From the NCBI GenBank assembly GCA_937975735.1, contig CALJUI010000093.1, positions 1 to 14,614 of the forward strand: a stretch of DNA of 14,614 bases. Direction: 5' to 3'. The notes below the pieces were generated by a model, which was not told the origin of the DNA, searched no databases, and saw nothing but the letters and a program-made list of their open reading frames with translations. How positions within the stretch are numbered: the stretch's first letter is position 1; each line of letters opens with the position of its first letter. Below are positions 12,588 through 14,614 of this stretch, one piece after another. This DNA comes from an uncultured Rubrivivax sp. GTDB taxonomy: Bacteria; Pseudomonadota; Gammaproteobacteria; Burkholderiales; Burkholderiaceae_C. Position numbers and translations under genes: made by a program.

Positions 12588-14614
12588 ATGCGTTGGATTG
12601 CCCGCGGCCTGCTCGGCCTCCTCGTCTTGCTGGTGCTGGCCGCGGTGAGCCTGTGGCTCTACGCCGAGCGCACGCTGCCGCAGACCGATGGCACGATGAC
12701 CCTGCACGGCGCACGCGCCGAGTTGCGCATCGAGCGCGACGGGCACGGCATCCCGACGATCCATGCCGCGAGCGCGAACGACGCCTTCTTCGGCCTGGGT
12801 GTCGTGCACGCGCAGGATCGGCTGTGGCAGCTCGAGACGCATCGCCGCATCGGTGCCGGCCGGCTCGCCGAGGCCTTCGGCCCGGGGGCCCTCGAGACCG
12901 ACCGCTTCCTGCGCGCGCTCGGCGTGCGCCGCGCCGCGCAGGCGCAGTGGGCGCAGACCTCAGGCGCGTCGCGCGAGGCCTTGCTGGCCTATGCCGCTGG
13001 CATCGACGCGGTGCTGAAGGACCAGCTCCGCGCACGCCCGCCGGAGTTCCTGATCCTCGGCGTGCAGCCCGAGCCCTGGGACCCGGTCGACAGCCTGGCC
13101 TGGGCGATCATGATGGCCTGGGATCTGGGCGCGAACTGGGCTACCGAGCTGCACCGTCTGCGCCTGTCGGCGTCGCTGCCGGTCGAGCGCATCGACCAGT
13201 TCCTGCCGCCGTACCCGGGCGAAGCGCCGCTGCCGGTGCGCGACTATGCGGCGCTGTACCGCGAGCTGGGCCTGACCAAGCCGGCGGTGCAGCAGAGCCT
13301 GAACCGGCTGCTCGACATCGCGCCGCCGTCGGGCATCGAAGGCGTCGGTTCGAACAACTGGGTCGTCGCCGGCAGCCACACGACGACGGGCAAGCCGCTG
13401 CTCGCCAACGACCCGCACCTGAAGCTGAGCGCGCCGGCGCTGTGGTACTTCGCGCGGCTGAAGGCGCCGGGGCTGGACGTCGCCGGCGCGACTATGCCCG
13501 GCCTGCCGATCGTCGTGCTCGGCCAGAACGCGCGGGTCGCCTGGGGCTTCACGAACACCGGCCCCGACGTGCAGGACCTGTACATCGAGGAGATCGTCGA
13601 CGGCGCGCCCGAGCGCTACCGCACGCCCGACGGCCATGCCGCCTTCGAGGTGGCCGAGGAGGTCATCCGCGTCAAGGGCCAGCCCGACGTGCCGATCACC
13701 GTGCGCCGCACGCGGCACGGCCCGGTGATCTCAGACGCCGGCGTCGTCGACGACGTGATCGGCAAGCGCCACGTGCTGGCGATGCGCTGGACCGCGCTGG
13801 ACGCCGACACCGACCCGGTCGGCGTCGGCCTGGGCTTCATGCGTGCCGGATCGGTGGCCGAGTTCTTCGCCGCCGCCGAGCCCTGGGTGGCGCCGATGCA
13901 GAACATGGTCGTCGCCGACGTCGACGGCGCGATCGGCGTGATCTCCCCCGGCCGCGTGCCGCTGCGCGGGCCGGACAACGACCTGCGCGGCCTCGCGCCA
14001 GCGCCGGGCTGGGACGCCCGCTACGACTGGATCGGCTGGGTGCCGGCCGGGCAGACGCCGCGCGAGATCAACCCCGCGCGCGGCTGGATCGCCACCGCCA
14101 ACCAGCGCATCCATGCGCCGGACTACCCGCACTTCATCACCAGCGAGTGGGCATTGCCGTACCGTCAGCAGCGCATCGAGCAGTTGCTCGGCGAGCGGCC
14201 CAAGCACTCGCTGCAGGACCTGCGGCATATCCAGAGCGACGTCAAGTCGCTCGCCGCGGCGCCCCTGCTGCCCTGGCTGCTGAAAGCCGAGCCGGCGCAC
14301 CCGCTGCTGGCCGCGGCGCGCGAGCAGCTCGCCGGCTTCGACGGCACGATGGCCGCCGACCGCGCCGCGCCGCTGATCTACTGGGCCTGGATGCGCCAGC
14401 TGTCGCGCGCCGTGCTGCTGGACGAAGCCAGCGAGGCGCTGTTCGAGAAATCCTTCGCCACCCGCAGCTTCCAGGACGCGCTCGAGGGCGTGCTGGCGCG
14501 CAACGACGCCTGGTGGTGCGACGACAAGCGCACGCCGGCGGCCGAGACCTGCGAGCAGGGCGGCGAGCGCGCGCTAGCCGCCGCGCTCGACGAGATGTCG
14601 CCGCGCGTCGGCGC
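12588..14614 (+). CDS. Penicillin amidase (acylase) family N-terminal nucleophile hydrolase, cut by window end
   Basis: This is an amide hydrolase of the penicillin amidase family, exported and autoprocessed into two chains. The frame is open from ATG 12588 to the window end (675 codons, no stop); relatives are about 750-850 residues, so the C-terminus is missing. Residues 5-25 are a hydrophobic signal or anchor, giving a periplasmic location. The alpha-chain region has IERDGHGIPTIHA and GLGVVHAQDRLWQLE. The cleavage site and nucleophile are at GVGSNNWVVAG, making Ser255 the new N-terminus of the beta chain, followed by LLANDPHL. Asn505 in IATANQRI lies about 250 residues after Ser255, where penicillin acylase has its oxyanion Asn. 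Natural substrates could be beta-lactam, acyl-homoserine lactone or other N-acyl compounds; sequence alone does not say which. It is divergent from the dehydrogenase operon. Confidence 0.93.
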   Translation, partial: MRWIARGLLGLLVLLVLAAVSLWLYAERTLPQTDGTMTLHGARAELRIERDGHGIPTIHAASANDAFFGLGVVHAQDRLWQLETHRRIGAGRLAEAFGPGALETDRFLRALGVRRAAQAQWAQTSGASREALLAYAAGIDAVLKDQLRARPPEFLILGVQPEPWDPVDSLAWAIMMAWDLGANWATELHRLRLSASLPVERIDQFLPPYPGEAPLPVRDYAALYRELGLTKPAVQQSLNRLLDIAPPSGIEGVGSNNWVVAGSHTTTGKPLLANDPHLKLSAPALWYFARLKAPGLDVAGATMPGLPIVVLGQNARVAWGFTNTGPDVQDLYIEEIVDGAPERYRTPDGHAAFEVAEEVIRVKGQPDVPITVRRTRHGPVISDAGVVDDVIGKRHVLAMRWTALDADTDPVGVGLGFMRAGSVAEFFAAAEPWVAPMQNMVVADVDGAIGVISPGRVPLRGPDNDLRGLAPAPGWDARYDWIGWVPAGQTPREINPARGWIATANQRIHAPDYPHFITSEWALPYRQQRIEQLLGERPKHSLQDLRHIQSDVKSLAAAPLLPWLLKAEPAHPLLAAAREQLAGFDGTMAADRAAPLIYWAWMRQLSRAVLLDEASEALFEKSFATRSFQDALEGVLARNDAWWCDDKRTPAAETCEQGGERALAAALDEMSPRVG

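Noticed and set aside
9646..13035. A 1129-residue minus-strand open frame across several genes
   Set aside because: Only its last 77 codons, the S4 protein, look real. The rest is the wrong frame of the dehydrogenase, the flavin monooxygenase and the start of the acylase gene.
12960..14347. Minus-strand open frames opposite the acylase gene
   Set aside because: They are antisense shadows; the plus frame has the signal segment, Ser nucleophile and Asn motif.
1..14614. CRISPR arrays, tRNA or rRNA genes, insertion sequences, phage or toxin-antitoxin genes
   Set aside because: Reading through both strands gave no spaced repeats, cloverleaf-like sequence, transposase motifs or terminal repeats.

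Overview
The window is very GC-rich, with strong G/C third-position bias, compact divergent and convergent operons and family matches typical of Betaproteobacteria. It most resembles the Burkholderiales, roughly the Rubrivivax/Leptothrix/Methylibium neighbourhood. That placement is inferred from gene content and protein style, not from a search. It looks like ordinary chromosome: I see no phage, insertion sequence, CRISPR array, tRNA or rRNA.

Left part (1-4722, all minus strand): a tightly overlapping type IV minor-pilin operon, read right to left. The order is a FimT/GspH-like pseudopilin, a PilE-like pilin, a second FimT/GspH-like pseudopilin, PilW, a long PilX, and a PilV that starts with GTG and runs off the window edge. 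Five of the six have a prepilin peptidase site followed by Glu at mature position 5; PilX lacks the Glu. The adhesin gene pilY1 would be expected beyond base 1. Together these would build the initiating and tip complex of a type IVa pilus.

Middle (4838-7638, minus): a membrane-anchored lytic transglycosylase, then glyA (serine hydroxymethyltransferase), then nrdR (repressor of ribonucleotide reductase genes). glyA-nrdR is a common proteobacterial pair linking one-carbon metabolism to deoxynucleotide supply. A near-consensus sigma-70 promoter reads left from 7846 into the transglycosylase gene.

Right part: ubiD (7880-9436, plus), a prenylated-FMN decarboxylase of ubiquinone synthesis, is complete except for one in-frame TGA at codon 187. 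Downstream is a 209-base gap with an excellent intrinsic terminator and stacked hairpins that could be a small RNA. Converging on it is a minus-strand operon of a GMC flavoprotein dehydrogenase, a luciferase-like flavin monooxygenase and a small S4-domain RNA-binding protein. Divergent from that operon, a penicillin-amidase family N-terminal nucleophile hydrolase (12588 onward) is cut by the window end.

I found no clearly novel multi-gene system. The items most worth a second look are the interrupted ubiD, the candidate small RNA with operator-like repeats in front of it, the duplicated FimT genes flanking the pilin gene, and possible RNA switches in the pilE and glyA leaders.
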